Of a stretch of 64,000 nt of DNA, positions 56,062 to 64,000 are shown in pieces. Location of the stretch: the NCBI RefSeq assembly GCF_003130705.1, contig NZ_CP021357.1, positions 1-64,000 on the forward strand, written 5' to 3'. The notes under the pieces were generated by a model that worked only from the letters and a program-made list of their open reading frames with translations, searched no databases and was not told the origin of the DNA. Position 1 is the first letter of the stretch. Each line of letters begins with the position of its first letter. Made by a program: the position numbers and the translations under genes. This DNA comes from Rhodococcus oxybenzonivorans. Its GTDB lineage: Bacteria > Actinomycetota > Actinomycetes > Mycobacteriales > Mycobacteriaceae.

Positions 56062-56734
56062 CAAGGGTGCAGCCTCAGCGGTCAGGTGAGCCGTGTATTC
56101 CCCACCCCGGTCCGAGTGCAGGATCGTCTCACGACACCACCCACCGCGCGCAGCCACGGCGCGGTCGATGGCTGTCGTGACCATCTCGGCACCGATGTGA
56201 TCAGCAATGCTGTATCCCAACACTTTCCGCCGAATGGCCGTCCCGGATTGCACAAGAACATGTCACCTTCACCGGAGGTGAGATAGGTGACGTCGGTGAG
56301 CCAGACGGCATCGAGTCGGCCCTGGTCGAAGTGCTCGATCAGATCCGGCGGGAACGACGCCTGCGGATCGACCACCGTCGTCTTGACCTTGAACGTGCGC
56401 GGACTGATGCCCTCCATGCCTTCGAGGCCATGATCTTGGCCACCGTCTTCTTGTTCACCACCTCGCCGTGAGCACGCAACTCGGCCGTGACCCGCGGAGA
56501 CCCGTAGGTTCCCTTCGAATCCTTGTGGATCTCGACGATCTTGACTTCGAGGTCGGCGCGACGCTGCTGTCCCGGCGTCAACACCGTGGTAGCTCTACGT
56601 TTGATGTACTGGTAGTAGCCAGATGTGGACACTGTCAGCAGTCGCGCCATCCGCGTGATCGAAAAGCGCTCACCTTCCGGTGCGGCGGTACCGGCGGTCT
56701 CCGCAATGTCGTCGGGGCCGGCGTACTTCACCAT
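56062..56734 (-). pseudogene. IS3-family OrfB transposase, frameshifted and truncated
   Basis: Blocks in order: MVKYAGPDDIAETAGTAAPE, VSTSGYYQYIKRR, KGTYGSPRVTAELRAHGE; after a frame change near 56415 GRLDAVWLTDVTYLTSGEGD with the first Asp; after another near 56250 LGYSIADHIGAEMVTTAIDR and ILHSDRGGEYTAHL with the second Asp. The final Glu region is missing because the next remnant begins. Confidence 0.75.
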
Positions 56735-57054
56735 CAGATCGAACCGGGTCGATTCTTCTGCGTCGCAGCATAAGCCGAGGCTTTTACCAGGAAAGCGTTG
56801 TCTTTCTCGAGCTCGCCGACCTGCCGTCGCAATCGCAGCAACTCGGCGCGTTCGGCCGTGTCCAGAGGTTTTTCTCCATGGACCTCGGCGGCAGCGATCC
56901 TGCGTCGCTCGACTTTGACCCACTCACCCAACAGGCTCTCGCTCAGGCCCAGCTCCCGGGCCACTTCTGCGATGGTACGGCCGGAATCGATCACACGATG
57001 GGCGGCCTCGACCTTGTACTCGGCCGTGAACGACCGACGCTTGCGAGGAGGCAT
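56734..57054 (-). CDS. IS3-family OrfA (helix-turn-helix)
   Basis: A 106-residue OrfA: MPPRKRRSFTAEYKVEAAHR, helix-turn-helix (IAEVARELGLSESLLGEW) and a leucine-zipper tail (LLRLRRQVGELEKDNAFLVK). Intact, but its OrfB is not, so the element is inactive. Confidence 0.8.
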   Translation of the reverse strand: MPPRKRRSFTAEYKVEAAHRVIDSGRTIAEVARELGLSESLLGEWVKVERRRIAAAEVHGEKPLDTAERAELLRLRRQVGELEKDNAFLVKASAYAATQKNRPGSI

Positions 57055-57504
57055 ACGGACATCCTTCCAGCGGGACTGGAGTCCCGCTAACTCGATGTCC
57101 ACTTTTCGGGGGGAACCTCAGACAACACCGCCACCGAACCCGCTCAGGAGGTGACCCAAGCGGCGCTGACCGCATAACCACCCGACGAAGACTCACGCGA
57201 CGACGTCATACACCACCACCCAGGACTTTGACCCCCGGTAGGCGTGGACTCCTGCTTAGAAGATGTTTGGGCCGTGGCCGCGATGGTCAGTCACCTGGTG
57301 ACCCCAGGATGTGGACCGACAGGAGCGATGACGATGGCATGGACGTTGCGGATCGTCGTGGCCGTCCGGCTGGTCAAGCAGCGCTCCACGATGGTCAAGC
57401 GCCGGGACGCGGTCTATGCCCGGCTCGATGCGTTGGTCGAGTTGCTCGGGCCCAGGAACAGGCGTCAGAACGCGGCTGCCGCCCGGTGATGGCCGCCGCG
57501 ACCG

Positions 57505-57637
57505 AGGTGACCGCAGCGAGCACGTTATCGAGGCGGCCAGGTTGTTGCGGGGTGGTGCCGGAGAAGCCGTTGTCGATGAAGATCCGTTCGCGGGGGACGT
57601 CGAGCGCGAGAAGCCGGGCACGGGTTCGATCGGTCAT
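57505..57637 (-). pseudogene. Resolvase fragment
   Basis: About 40 residues (RARLLALDVPRERIFIDNGF, SGTT, LDNVLAAV) from the middle of a serine-resolvase catalytic domain; both ends missing. The remainder of 57055-57716 shows no intact gene. Confidence 0.5.
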
Positions 57638-57716
57638 CAGATCAGCCGTTGTTCCGACAGTCCACCGAGGAGCCGAGGCGAAGCCAAAGTCTCCGGACTC
57701 CCCGGGCAGCTCAGCG

Positions 57717-58760
57717 TTATGTGCGCCGGAACTCGCTCGGGGAGCGGCCGGTCCATCGCTTGAAGGTGTGTGAGAAGTTGGTGAGGTCGCTGTATCCGAG
57801 ATCCGTGGCGATCTCACTCACCGACATTGATCGGTCGAGTAGCCGCAGCATCGCGCGTTCGCGCAGGAATGACTGGTGCAACCCGCGAAAGGTGGTCCCC
57901 TCCTCGGCAAGGCGCCGCTTGAGTGTGCTGGTGGATATCGACAGCTCGTGCGCGACCCACTGGCTACTTCTCTGTCCGGGGTCCTTCTCCAACAGCCGTC
58001 TCACCTTCTCCGAGAACGACGTGGTTCCGCTGCGCTGGTCGAGAGTTCGTTGCAGATCGGCGATGGCGTGTCGATACGCGACGGGATCAGAGAACCGGCA
58101 GACCTCGTTGAGAGTGTCAGCGGGGATGTGGAGGAACGACATCGGAGCGTCGAAGAACAGGCGCCCGGCTAGCATGTCCTCGTAATTGGTCGGGAAGGCG
58201 GGCGCTGGCCAACTCAAGTGGAGTGTAACGGTCTGCACCTCGCCGGCGAGCATGTCAAGCAGTCGCAGTAGCGCCGACCCACTGTAGGTGACGACCAGGC
58301 AGTCCAGGGCCGAATCACGTGTGTGTCCGGTGAGCCCGACGGTGAGGCCGTGCTCACTTGGGTGAAACTGGGGGCTGACCGCTGTCGAAATCAACGGCAG
58401 ATAGGTGAGCAGCTCCACGATCTCGGCCACTGAGCCTGCGCTGACCAACGGAAAACTCAACGGGCCGAAGGACGTCAATTGGGCCTGTTCAGCGAACGCG
58501 AAACCGAGCAGGGTTGCCTGGTCGACATCGAGTTCGGGGTAGACCTCCCGAAACCACCGTAACGGGACCTGGGTGTCACGCTGGATCAGCGTCGCCTCGT
58601 CGGTTCCTTCGCGTGCCATGATGTTACGAAGCCGTGCGACGGCGTCTGGGTCGAGCGCTTGGCTCTCGAGCAGCTGCACGAACACGAGCGGGGGCACACC
58701 CGCGTCATTGGGGCACGCCCGCGTCATTGGGGCACGCCCCTCGTCACTGATGTTCACCAT
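57717..58760 (-). CDS. AraC-family transcriptional activator
   Basis: A 347-residue regulator with an Arabinose_bd-type ligand domain (about 30-220; YPELDVDQATLLGFAFAEQA, GPLSFPLVSAGSV) and a C-terminal double helix-turn-helix (about 255-347; WVAHELSISTSTLKRRLAEE, SEIATDLGYSDLTNFSHTFK-RW). Divergent from the ferredoxin-CYP153 genes, it is the likely activator. The first residues are encoded partly by a 19-bp tandem repeat; a second ATG at 58727 could be the true start. Confidence 0.9.
   Translation of the reverse strand: MVNISDEGRAPMTRACPNDAGVPPLVFVQLLESQALDPDAVARLRNIMAREGTDEATLIQRDTQVPLRWFREVYPELDVDQATLLGFAFAEQAQLTSFGPLSFPLVSAGSVAEIVELLTYLPLISTAVSPQFHPSEHGLTVGLTGHTRDSALDCLVVTYSGSALLRLLDMLAGEVQTVTLHLSWPAPAFPTNYEDMLAGRLFFDAPMSFLHIPADTLNEVCRFSDPVAYRHAIADLQRTLDQRSGTTSFSEKVRRLLEKDPGQRSSQWVAHELSISTSTLKRRLAEEGTTFRGLHQSFLRERAMLRLLDRSMSVSEIATDLGYSDLTNFSHTFKRWTGRSPSEFRRT
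58701..58738. repeat. 19-bp tandem repeat at the start of the AraC gene
   Basis: CGCGTCATTGGGGCACGCC occurs twice without a gap. 19 is not a multiple of three, so copy-number change would shift the frame after an upstream start. Confidence 0.75.
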
Positions 58761-58795
58761 CGTCTCGCTGAGCCAAATTCACAAGTTTCTGACTC

Positions 58796-58829
58796 TGTCG
58801 AACATAGTCGTAGGTGCTCATCTTCGACA
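58796..58829. promoter_or_regulatory. Inverted repeat TGTCGAA-N20-TTCGACA, operator candidate
   Basis: Perfect 7-bp arms between the AraC gene and the ferredoxin gene; suits a dimeric activator. Confidence 0.5.
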
Positions 58830-58878
58830 AGACTTCTACCAAGTATTCACATTGAGGACTACATATCAGGAGTTGACT

Positions 58879-59199
58879 ATGGCAGTTGTCACTTTTGTCT
58901 CCCACGACGGCGAGACGCATGAGGCGGCTTTGGTGGAAGGTCAGTCGCTGATGCAGGTTGCTACCGATAATGCGGTGCCCGGGATCGATGGGGACTGTGG
59001 TGGAGAAACGGCGTGCGGGACCTGCCATGTGATCGTCGATCCGCAATGGTCCGACGTGGTGGGCCTCTCGGGTGCCGATGAAGAAGAGATGCTCGCGATG
59101 AACCCTGAGCGGCAACCTACCTCTCGGCTGTCCTGCCAGATGGTGGGCTCAGAGGAATGGGACGGCTTGGTCGTCCGAACACCCGAGTTCCAACTGTGA
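58879..59199 (+). CDS. [2Fe-2S] ferredoxin of the CYP153 system
   Basis: A 106-residue adrenodoxin/putidaredoxin-type ferredoxin with ligands C40, C46, C49 and C86 (CGGETACGTCHV and LSCQM). Delivers electrons to the P450 encoded next. CAGGAG precedes the ATG. Confidence 0.93.
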   Translation: MAVVTFVSHDGETHEAALVEGQSLMQVATDNAVPGIDGDCGGETACGTCHVIVDPQWSDVVGLSGADEEEMLAMNPERQPTSRLSCQMVGSEEWDGLVVRTPEFQL

Positions 59200-59221
59200 C
59201 GACGAAAGGCAGGTAAGACGC

Positions 59222-60610
59222 GTGAAGGTTTCCGAGACGATCGGCGACAAGGTTCAGTCGGCCATCCCGATGGATCTGCAGATCCGGGGCGCACACCTCT
59301 ATGACAAGACCCGACGCTGGGTGACCGGAACGAATGGGACGAAGATGTTCGTCGAGAGCCCCATCCCGCCGGTCGAGGATGTCGAACTCGCCGACATCGA
59401 CCTCAGCAACCCTTTCCTCTATCGGCAGGGGCGTTGGCAGTCGTACTTCGAGCGCGTGCGTAACGAGGCGCCAGTGCACTACCAGCCCAACAGTGCGTTC
59501 GGTCCGTTCTGGTCCGTCACTCGCCATGCCGACATCGTGGCCGTCGACAAGAATCATGCGGTGTTTTCCGCCGAACCGTTCATCGTCATCGGTGTCCCGC
59601 CTCGCTTTCTCGATATCGAGATGTTCATCGCGATGGATCCGCCTCGCCACGACAGGCAGCGGGCCGCGGTTCAGGGTGTGGTCGCACCGAAAAACCTGCG
59701 TGAGATGGAGGGGCTCATTCGATCGCGCGTTCAGGAGGTGCTGGACAACCTGCCCGTGGATCAGCCATTCGACTGGGTTCAGAATGTCTCGATCGAGCTG
59801 ACCGCTCGGATGCTCGCGACTCTCCTGGACTTCCCGTACGAGCAGCGTCGCAAGCTCGTCTACTGGTCCGATCTCGCGACCTCGATGGAGCAAGCCAACG
59901 GCGGTCCCTCGGACAACGACGAGGTGTTCGAAGGCATGCGCGACATGGCGCGCGGTCTCAGCGCGCTATGGCACGACAAGGCGGCCCGGACAGCTGCCGG
60001 GGAGGAACCCGGCTTCGATCTGATCACCATGTTGCAGAGCAACGAGAGCACTAAGGACCTGATCGACCGCCCGATGGAGTTCTTGGGCAACCTTGTGTTG
60101 CTGATCGTCGGAGGGAACGACACGACCCGGAACTCGATGAGCGGCGGTGTCCTTGCGCTGAACCGGTTCCCAGACCAGTTCGAGAAGCTGAAGGCCAATC
60201 CCGGCCTGATCCCCAACATGAACTCGGAGATCATCAGGTGGCAGACACCGTTGGCTTACATGCGCCGAATTGCAAAGGCCGACACCGTCTTGAACGGGCA
60301 GTTCATCCGCAAGGGTGACAAGGTAGTGATGTGGTACGCCTCGGGCAACCGCGACGAGCGTGTGTTCGAGCGACCCGATGACTTCATCATCGACCGGGCC
60401 AACGCCCGCAACCACATCGCCTTCGGGTTCGGCGTACACCGGTGCATGGGCAACCGACTGGCCGAGATGCAGCTGCGAATTCTCTGGGAGGAGTTGCTCC
60501 CCCGCTTCGAGAACATCGAGGTCGTCGGCGAACCCGAGTACGTGCAGTCCAACTTCGTGAGGGGTATCAGCAAGATGATGGTGCGCCTCACCCCGAAATC
60601 CGGCACATGA
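59222..60610 (+). CDS. CYP153-family cytochrome P450 alkane hydroxylase
   Basis: A 462-residue P450: oxygen-activation helix VGGNDTTRNSMSGGVLAL, EIIRWQTPLAYMRR (ExxR in another form), haem loop FGFGVHRCMGNRLAEMQLR with the Cys ligand. The pattern NDTTRNSMSGG is that of CYP153 enzymes, which hydroxylate terminal carbons of medium-chain alkanes. GTG start; ferredoxin before and reductase after complete the class I system. The stop overlaps the reductase start. Confidence 0.92.
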   Translation: MKVSETIGDKVQSAIPMDLQIRGAHLYDKTRRWVTGTNGTKMFVESPIPPVEDVELADIDLSNPFLYRQGRWQSYFERVRNEAPVHYQPNSAFGPFWSVTRHADIVAVDKNHAVFSAEPFIVIGVPPRFLDIEMFIAMDPPRHDRQRAAVQGVVAPKNLREMEGLIRSRVQEVLDNLPVDQPFDWVQNVSIELTARMLATLLDFPYEQRRKLVYWSDLATSMEQANGGPSDNDEVFEGMRDMARGLSALWHDKAARTAAGEEPGFDLITMLQSNESTKDLIDRPMEFLGNLVLLIVGGNDTTRNSMSGGVLALNRFPDQFEKLKANPGLIPNMNSEIIRWQTPLAYMRRIAKADTVLNGQFIRKGDKVVMWYASGNRDERVFERPDDFIIDRANARNHIAFGFGVHRCMGNRLAEMQLRILWEELLPRFENIEVVGEPEYVQSNFVRGISKMMVRLTPKSGT

Positions 60611-61815
60611 CATCGCAGCGAGCCCTCATCATCGGTGCCAGCCATGCCGGAGCCCAACTCGCGGCGAGTCTGCGCCAGGAAGGGTGGAGCGGTGAGATCG
60701 TCCTTATCGGCGACGAGTCGGCGGCTCCGTATCAACGCCCCCCGTTGTCGAAGGCCTACCTGGCCGGCAAACGTGTACTCGACGAGATCACCATCCGCAG
60801 TGCGGACTTCTACTCCAAGCAGCGAATCCAGCTTCTGGACGCGCACGTGGAGGCGATCGACCGCTCGGCTGGGCACATCGTTCTGAGCACCGGCGAAACA
60901 CTGACATACGACAAGCTCGCGCTGTGCACGGGAGCCCGCCCTCGTCAGCTCCGAGTTCCTGGGGCCGAGCTCGCCGGGGTCCATTACCTTCGGACCGCCG
61001 CAGACGTCGAGATGATCCGCACGTCCGCCACCCCCGGGCGGCGGGTGGTGATCGTCGGGGGCGGCTACATCGGACTTGAGACGGCCGCCTCGCTGCGGGC
61101 ACTGGACCTGGAAGTCACCGTGCTCGAAGCAACCACTCGCGTCCTCGAGCGGGTCACTGCTCCCGACGTATCGACGTTCTTCGAACGGATCCACCGAGAG
61201 GAGGGCGTCGACATCCGAACGAACGCGAGGGTCGATGCCCTGACCGGTGACCGTACAGTCCGTGAAGTGACTCTGGACAGTGGTGAATCAATTCCTGCCG
61301 ACCTCATCATCGTCGGCATCGGCGTCGAACCGAACACCGACCTCGCCGACGCTGCGGGTCTCGTGGTCGACAACGGCGTCGTGATCGACGACCATGCCCG
61401 GACCGAGGATCCCGACATCGTGGCCGCCGGAGATTGCACAAGCCACGACATGGCCCGTTACGGCCGCCGTATACGCATGGAGTCCGTGTCGAGTGCGGGG
61501 GAGCAGGCCAAGGTCGCCGCCTCGACCGTCTGTGGAAAATCTAGGAAGATCGCGGCACTTCCCTGGTTCTGGTCAGACCAATACGATCTCAAGCTGCAGA
61601 TCGCCGGTCTCAACACCGGTTACGACGAAGTCGTCTTCAGCGGTGACCCCACCCGGGACCGCGACTTCAGTTGCTTCTACCTACGCGGTGGCAAGCTCAT
61701 CGCCGCCGACTGCATCAACCGCCCCCGCGACTTCATGTTCAGCAAGCGAGCCATCATGCAGCAACTTCCCGTCGATAGGGCCGAGCTGATGCTCGGCGGA
61801 CTTGCCCGCAGTTGA
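60607..61815 (+). CDS. NAD(P)H-dependent ferredoxin reductase of the CYP153 system
   Basis: A 402-residue FAD protein of the putidaredoxin reductase type: FAD site IIGASHAGAQLAASLRQEG, NAD site VVIVGGGYIGLETAASLRAL, VVAAGDCTSH-type FAD contact near 275 and the WFWSDQYDLKLQIAG motif. Overlaps the P450 stop by 4 bp. Confidence 0.93.
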   Translation: MTSQRALIIGASHAGAQLAASLRQEGWSGEIVLIGDESAAPYQRPPLSKAYLAGKRVLDEITIRSADFYSKQRIQLLDAHVEAIDRSAGHIVLSTGETLTYDKLALCTGARPRQLRVPGAELAGVHYLRTAADVEMIRTSATPGRRVVIVGGGYIGLETAASLRALDLEVTVLEATTRVLERVTAPDVSTFFERIHREEGVDIRTNARVDALTGDRTVREVTLDSGESIPADLIIVGIGVEPNTDLADAAGLVVDNGVVIDDHARTEDPDIVAAGDCTSHDMARYGRRIRMESVSSAGEQAKVAASTVCGKSRKIAALPWFWSDQYDLKLQIAGLNTGYDEVVFSGDPTRDRDFSCFYLRGGKLIAADCINRPRDFMFSKRAIMQQLPVDRAELMLGGLARS

Positions 61816-62048
61816 TCGATCGTGGGTGTTGGATACGACGAGCAGCGACCGTGTTTCGGAAAGGAACATCAATTGACGACCGTGATCCGCCACCCTCGTC
61901 GAGCGGGGTGGGGCCCGGAGGGTGAAGCGATTCGGCACCACATGCTACGCACCTACACCTGGCCGATCCCCGATCGACATGAGGGGAAATGGGGCGACAC
62001 ATCGCTCCCCATCCCGGGCGGCGGGTTGCCAATCGCGTCGGGGCGCAG

Positions 62049-62774
62049 ATGAAGCAGACACCGGTGGTGTACTTGGGGGCGACCGAATTCCTCGACATCG
62101 ATCACGAGTCCGTCCGGGCGTTCACCGCCGCCGCGATTGGCGATGCGAGCACCGACCGGGACAAGGCGAAGCGCCTCTTCGCCGCCGTCCGCGACCAGAT
62201 CTGGTACGACCCCTACACAGTCTCAGAGGATCCCGCCCACTATCGAGCGAGTTTTGTCCTCGAGGCCGGGCGAGCCTATTGCGTCCCGAAGGCGGTGCTC
62301 TTGACCGCGGTGTGCCGCGCGGCACGGATTCCGGCGCTGCTGGGCTTCGCTGACGTCCGCAATCACCTGCAGACCGAAACGTTGCGAGTGCTCATGGGCG
62401 GCACGGACCTGTTCGTCTATCACGGCTACAGCCATCTCTACATCGACGGCCGGTGGTTGAAGGCGACGCCTGCGTTCAACACCGAATTGTGTGCGCGTTT
62501 CGGTGTACCGCCGGTGGATTTCGACGGCGATCGCGACGCCCTCCTGCACGCCTTCACCGCCGACGGAGCCCAGCATATGGAGTACGTCCGCCAGCGCGGC
62601 GTCTTCGACGACCTGCCTTTGAACGCGATCCTGACCGAGCTTCGGCATACCTATGGACCGCTGACGCTTAAGGGCACTCACGGGACCGCTGACGCTTTCA
62701 CCGACACACCCACCAACCACACCCAGCCCGACAGGATCTCCCGCGGGCCCCGCTCATCCCTGGAGACCCGATGA
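62049..62774 (+). CDS. Transglutaminase-like superfamily protein
   Basis: A 241-residue cysteine-protease-fold protein. Cys78 in EAGRAYCVPKAVLLTAVCRA and His125 in YHGYSHLYIDGRWLKATPAF match the transglutaminase-like nucleophile and base. The third position, usually Asp, appears to be Thr140. It may hydrolyse or transfer amide/ester groups. Why it lies behind a CYP153 operon is unclear. ATG 62049 keeps the domain start; the frame opens at 61989. Confidence 0.75.
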   Translation: MKQTPVVYLGATEFLDIDHESVRAFTAAAIGDASTDRDKAKRLFAAVRDQIWYDPYTVSEDPAHYRASFVLEAGRAYCVPKAVLLTAVCRAARIPALLGFADVRNHLQTETLRVLMGGTDLFVYHGYSHLYIDGRWLKATPAFNTELCARFGVPPVDFDGDRDALLHAFTADGAQHMEYVRQRGVFDDLPLNAILTELRHTYGPLTLKGTHGTADAFTDTPTNHTQPDRISRGPRSSLETR

Positions 62775-63430
62775 GCACGGCGACCACAGCGGACACCTTG
62801 GATGTGCGTAACCCAGCCGACAACCGGCACGTCGCAACTGTCCCTGTGGATGACCGTGAGAACGTGAATGGCATCGCGGCTGATCTCCGCCGCGCCCAGG
62901 TCGGGGCCGAAGCTGGCCCGAGGCAACGCGCCAGGTGGTTGCATCGCTGGCGGGACTGGATCCTGGACGCCTCACCGACCTGTTGCAAGCCGAAACGGGC
63001 AAGGTGCGCCCTGACGCCCCGGTGGAGACGACAGCGTCGTGTGAGTTCATTACCTACTACGCCAACCCATGCCGAGGAGTTTCTCACTGGCGAGCAGGTC
63101 AGGTCCTCGGGTCTGCTGAGACTGTCGAAGCGACTGTCCACCACCTACCACCCGTACCCGGTCGTCGCTCATCACGCCGTGGAACTCCGGTCACCCTGTT
63201 CCTCATGGACGCAGCGCCCGGGTTGGCTGCCGGAAGCGCGGTCCTGGTGAAGTCCTCGGGGACGCCACTGATGTGTGCGGGTCATCGAGGGCTGGCACGA
63301 GATCGGAGCCCTTTGGTTCTGGCGAAGCGGGTGCGTCGGTGGTGGACGCCGTTGACTTCGTGCAGTTCACCGAGCGACAGCCGTTCTGATCGAAAACCCG
63401 CGTCCTTCGTGCGCGTCACCCGCCTCGCCG
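62771..63430 (+). pseudogene. Aldehyde dehydrogenase, decayed
   Basis: ALDH segments jump between two frames: TLDVRNPADNRHVATVPVDD and RWLHRWRDWI; LTDLLQAETGKVRPDAPVET; HAEEFLTGEQVRSSGLLRLS; TLFLMDAAPGLAAGSAVLVK; then a degenerate remainder. The catalytic Cys and Glu regions are gone. Its start overlaps the transglutaminase-like stop (ATGA), so it was once co-translated and presumably worked with CYP153. From 63431 to 63616 I see no gene. Confidence 0.7.
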
Positions 63431-63616
63431 GGGCATGGTCGCGGCGATGAAGTTCGTCCCCGGACAGCTTGCCGGCAGGCTCGGCTCTGGGCACGGACAC
63501 GGTGTTCCTCGATGAGGTCGACGTCGCGGCCCGCCAAGCTACCTGGACAGAATCCGAAACAACTGAACCAGTCTTCGAAATCCATCATCCACCCATCCAC
63601 TCGAAGGGGAAGTCAC

Positions 63617-64000
63617 ATGCCCTGCAGGACCCTGATCAAGGACTATCCACATCAGATAGGGGGGCACTGTGGTTCGGGCGCGATGCGAGATCTTCTGCAC
63701 TGGCATGGCTTGGGGTGGGACGGACCGCCCGATGAAGGTCTGGTGTTCGCGCTCGGCGGCGCGCTGGGGCTGTCCTACCTCCGATCGAGCGATCTGGTTC
63801 CACCGCTGTACCTGGTGGGACGAGGCGCCGACTTCGAAATCGACCTACCTTGCCGGCTCGGCGCAAAGGTCCAAGTTCTTACGACCGACGATCCCAGGGA
63901 GGGATGGTCGTGGGTTCGCGACGAGATCGACGCAGGCAGACCCAGCCTGGTGTGGGGCGACATCGCCGAGCTCCCCTACCTGCGGGTCCAGTTACAGATG
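63617..64000 (+). CDS. BtrH N-terminal-domain protein, cut by the window edge
   Basis: 128 residues are visible. DYPHQIGGHCGSGAMRDLLH with the HCGS motif (Cys18), then GLVFALGGALGLSY and PSLVWGDIAELPY are the marks of the BtrH_N domain, a papain-like fold; BtrH moves an acyl chain from a carrier protein to an aminoglycoside amine. Preceded by GAAGGGGAAG at good spacing. The role here is unknown, but it is a second cysteine-nucleophile enzyme close to the transglutaminase-like gene. Confidence 0.75.
   Translation, partial: MPCRTLIKDYPHQIGGHCGSGAMRDLLHWHGLGWDGPPDEGLVFALGGALGLSYLRSSDLVPPLYLVGRGADFEIDLPCRLGAKVQVLTTDDPREGWSWVRDEIDAGRPSLVWGDIAELPYLRVQLQM

Noticed and set aside
54805..56253. 482-codon leftward frame that could look like one large protein
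   Set aside because: Its front is IS3 transposase sequence and the rest is antisense to the NlpC/P60 gene; a chance read-through.
58701..58738. CRISPR-like repeat
   Set aside because: Only two adjacent 19-bp units without spacers; no cas gene anywhere in the window.

Overview
High-GC actinobacterial DNA, most likely Rhodococcus or a close relative. The signs are strong GC bias, frequent GTG starts, Lsr2 and actinobacterial IHF proteins, a complete Mce transporter operon with Mce-associated proteins, a CYP153-type alkane hydroxylase and NDMA-type alcohol dehydrogenase. A ParB-like C-terminal protein, an orphan DnaB N-terminal-domain protein, resolvases, IS remnants and many broken genes suggest a large plasmid or a genomic island. 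No rRNA or tRNA gene and no CRISPR array was seen.

Layout. 1-7.1 kb: plasmid-like backbone read mostly leftward (mIHF, a second mIHF-like gene, ferritin-like gene with a frameshift, overlapping small genes, DnaB_N protein, NrdH-like redoxin, ParB-like C-terminal protein). 7.1-14.7 kb: reactive-sulfur module (rhodanese, MMPL transporter, CstR-like repressor, DUF302, TauE/SafE exporter, persulfide dioxygenase-rhodanese fusion, DUF2243 and CtaG-like membrane proteins) with five near-perfect copies of one 16-bp operator and a degenerate sixth. 14.8-31 kb: mosaic accessory region (two tandem Trp-rich micro-proteins, ATP-dependent DNA ligase, zinc-ribbon protein, Lsr2, DUF2188 pair, resolvase, HEPN/Abi-like protein, broken PD-(D/E)XK nuclease, resolvase fragments, TetR/MFS/USP/thioesterase locus). 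31.0-32.4 kb: IS701-family element with clear ends and TTAG target duplication, transposase frameshifted.

32.6-55.4 kb is the most interesting part. A four-gene operon encodes an alcohol dehydrogenase, a thioredoxin-reductase-like ferredoxin reductase, a seven-iron-type ferredoxin and an R2-like ligand-binding oxidase (R2lox) with every metal ligand and the Val/Tyr cross-link pair. Next come a divergent response regulator and histidine kinase, then aldehyde dehydrogenase, SCP2 protein, acyl-CoA synthetase, YrbE-A/B, MceA-F, two Mce-associated proteins, an Mce ATPase and a secreted cell-wall hydrolase. Read together this is a plausible import-hydroxylate-oxidise-activate pathway for a hydrophobic substrate in which R2lox, a family without a known physiological reaction, would be the oxygenase. 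That role is inference.

55.7-57.6 kb: IS3-family and resolvase remnants. 57.7-64 kb: AraC-type regulator, [2Fe-2S] ferredoxin, CYP153 P450 and ferredoxin reductase (a second hydrocarbon-oxidation module), a transglutaminase-like protein, a decayed aldehyde dehydrogenase and the start of a BtrH_N-domain protein at the right edge.
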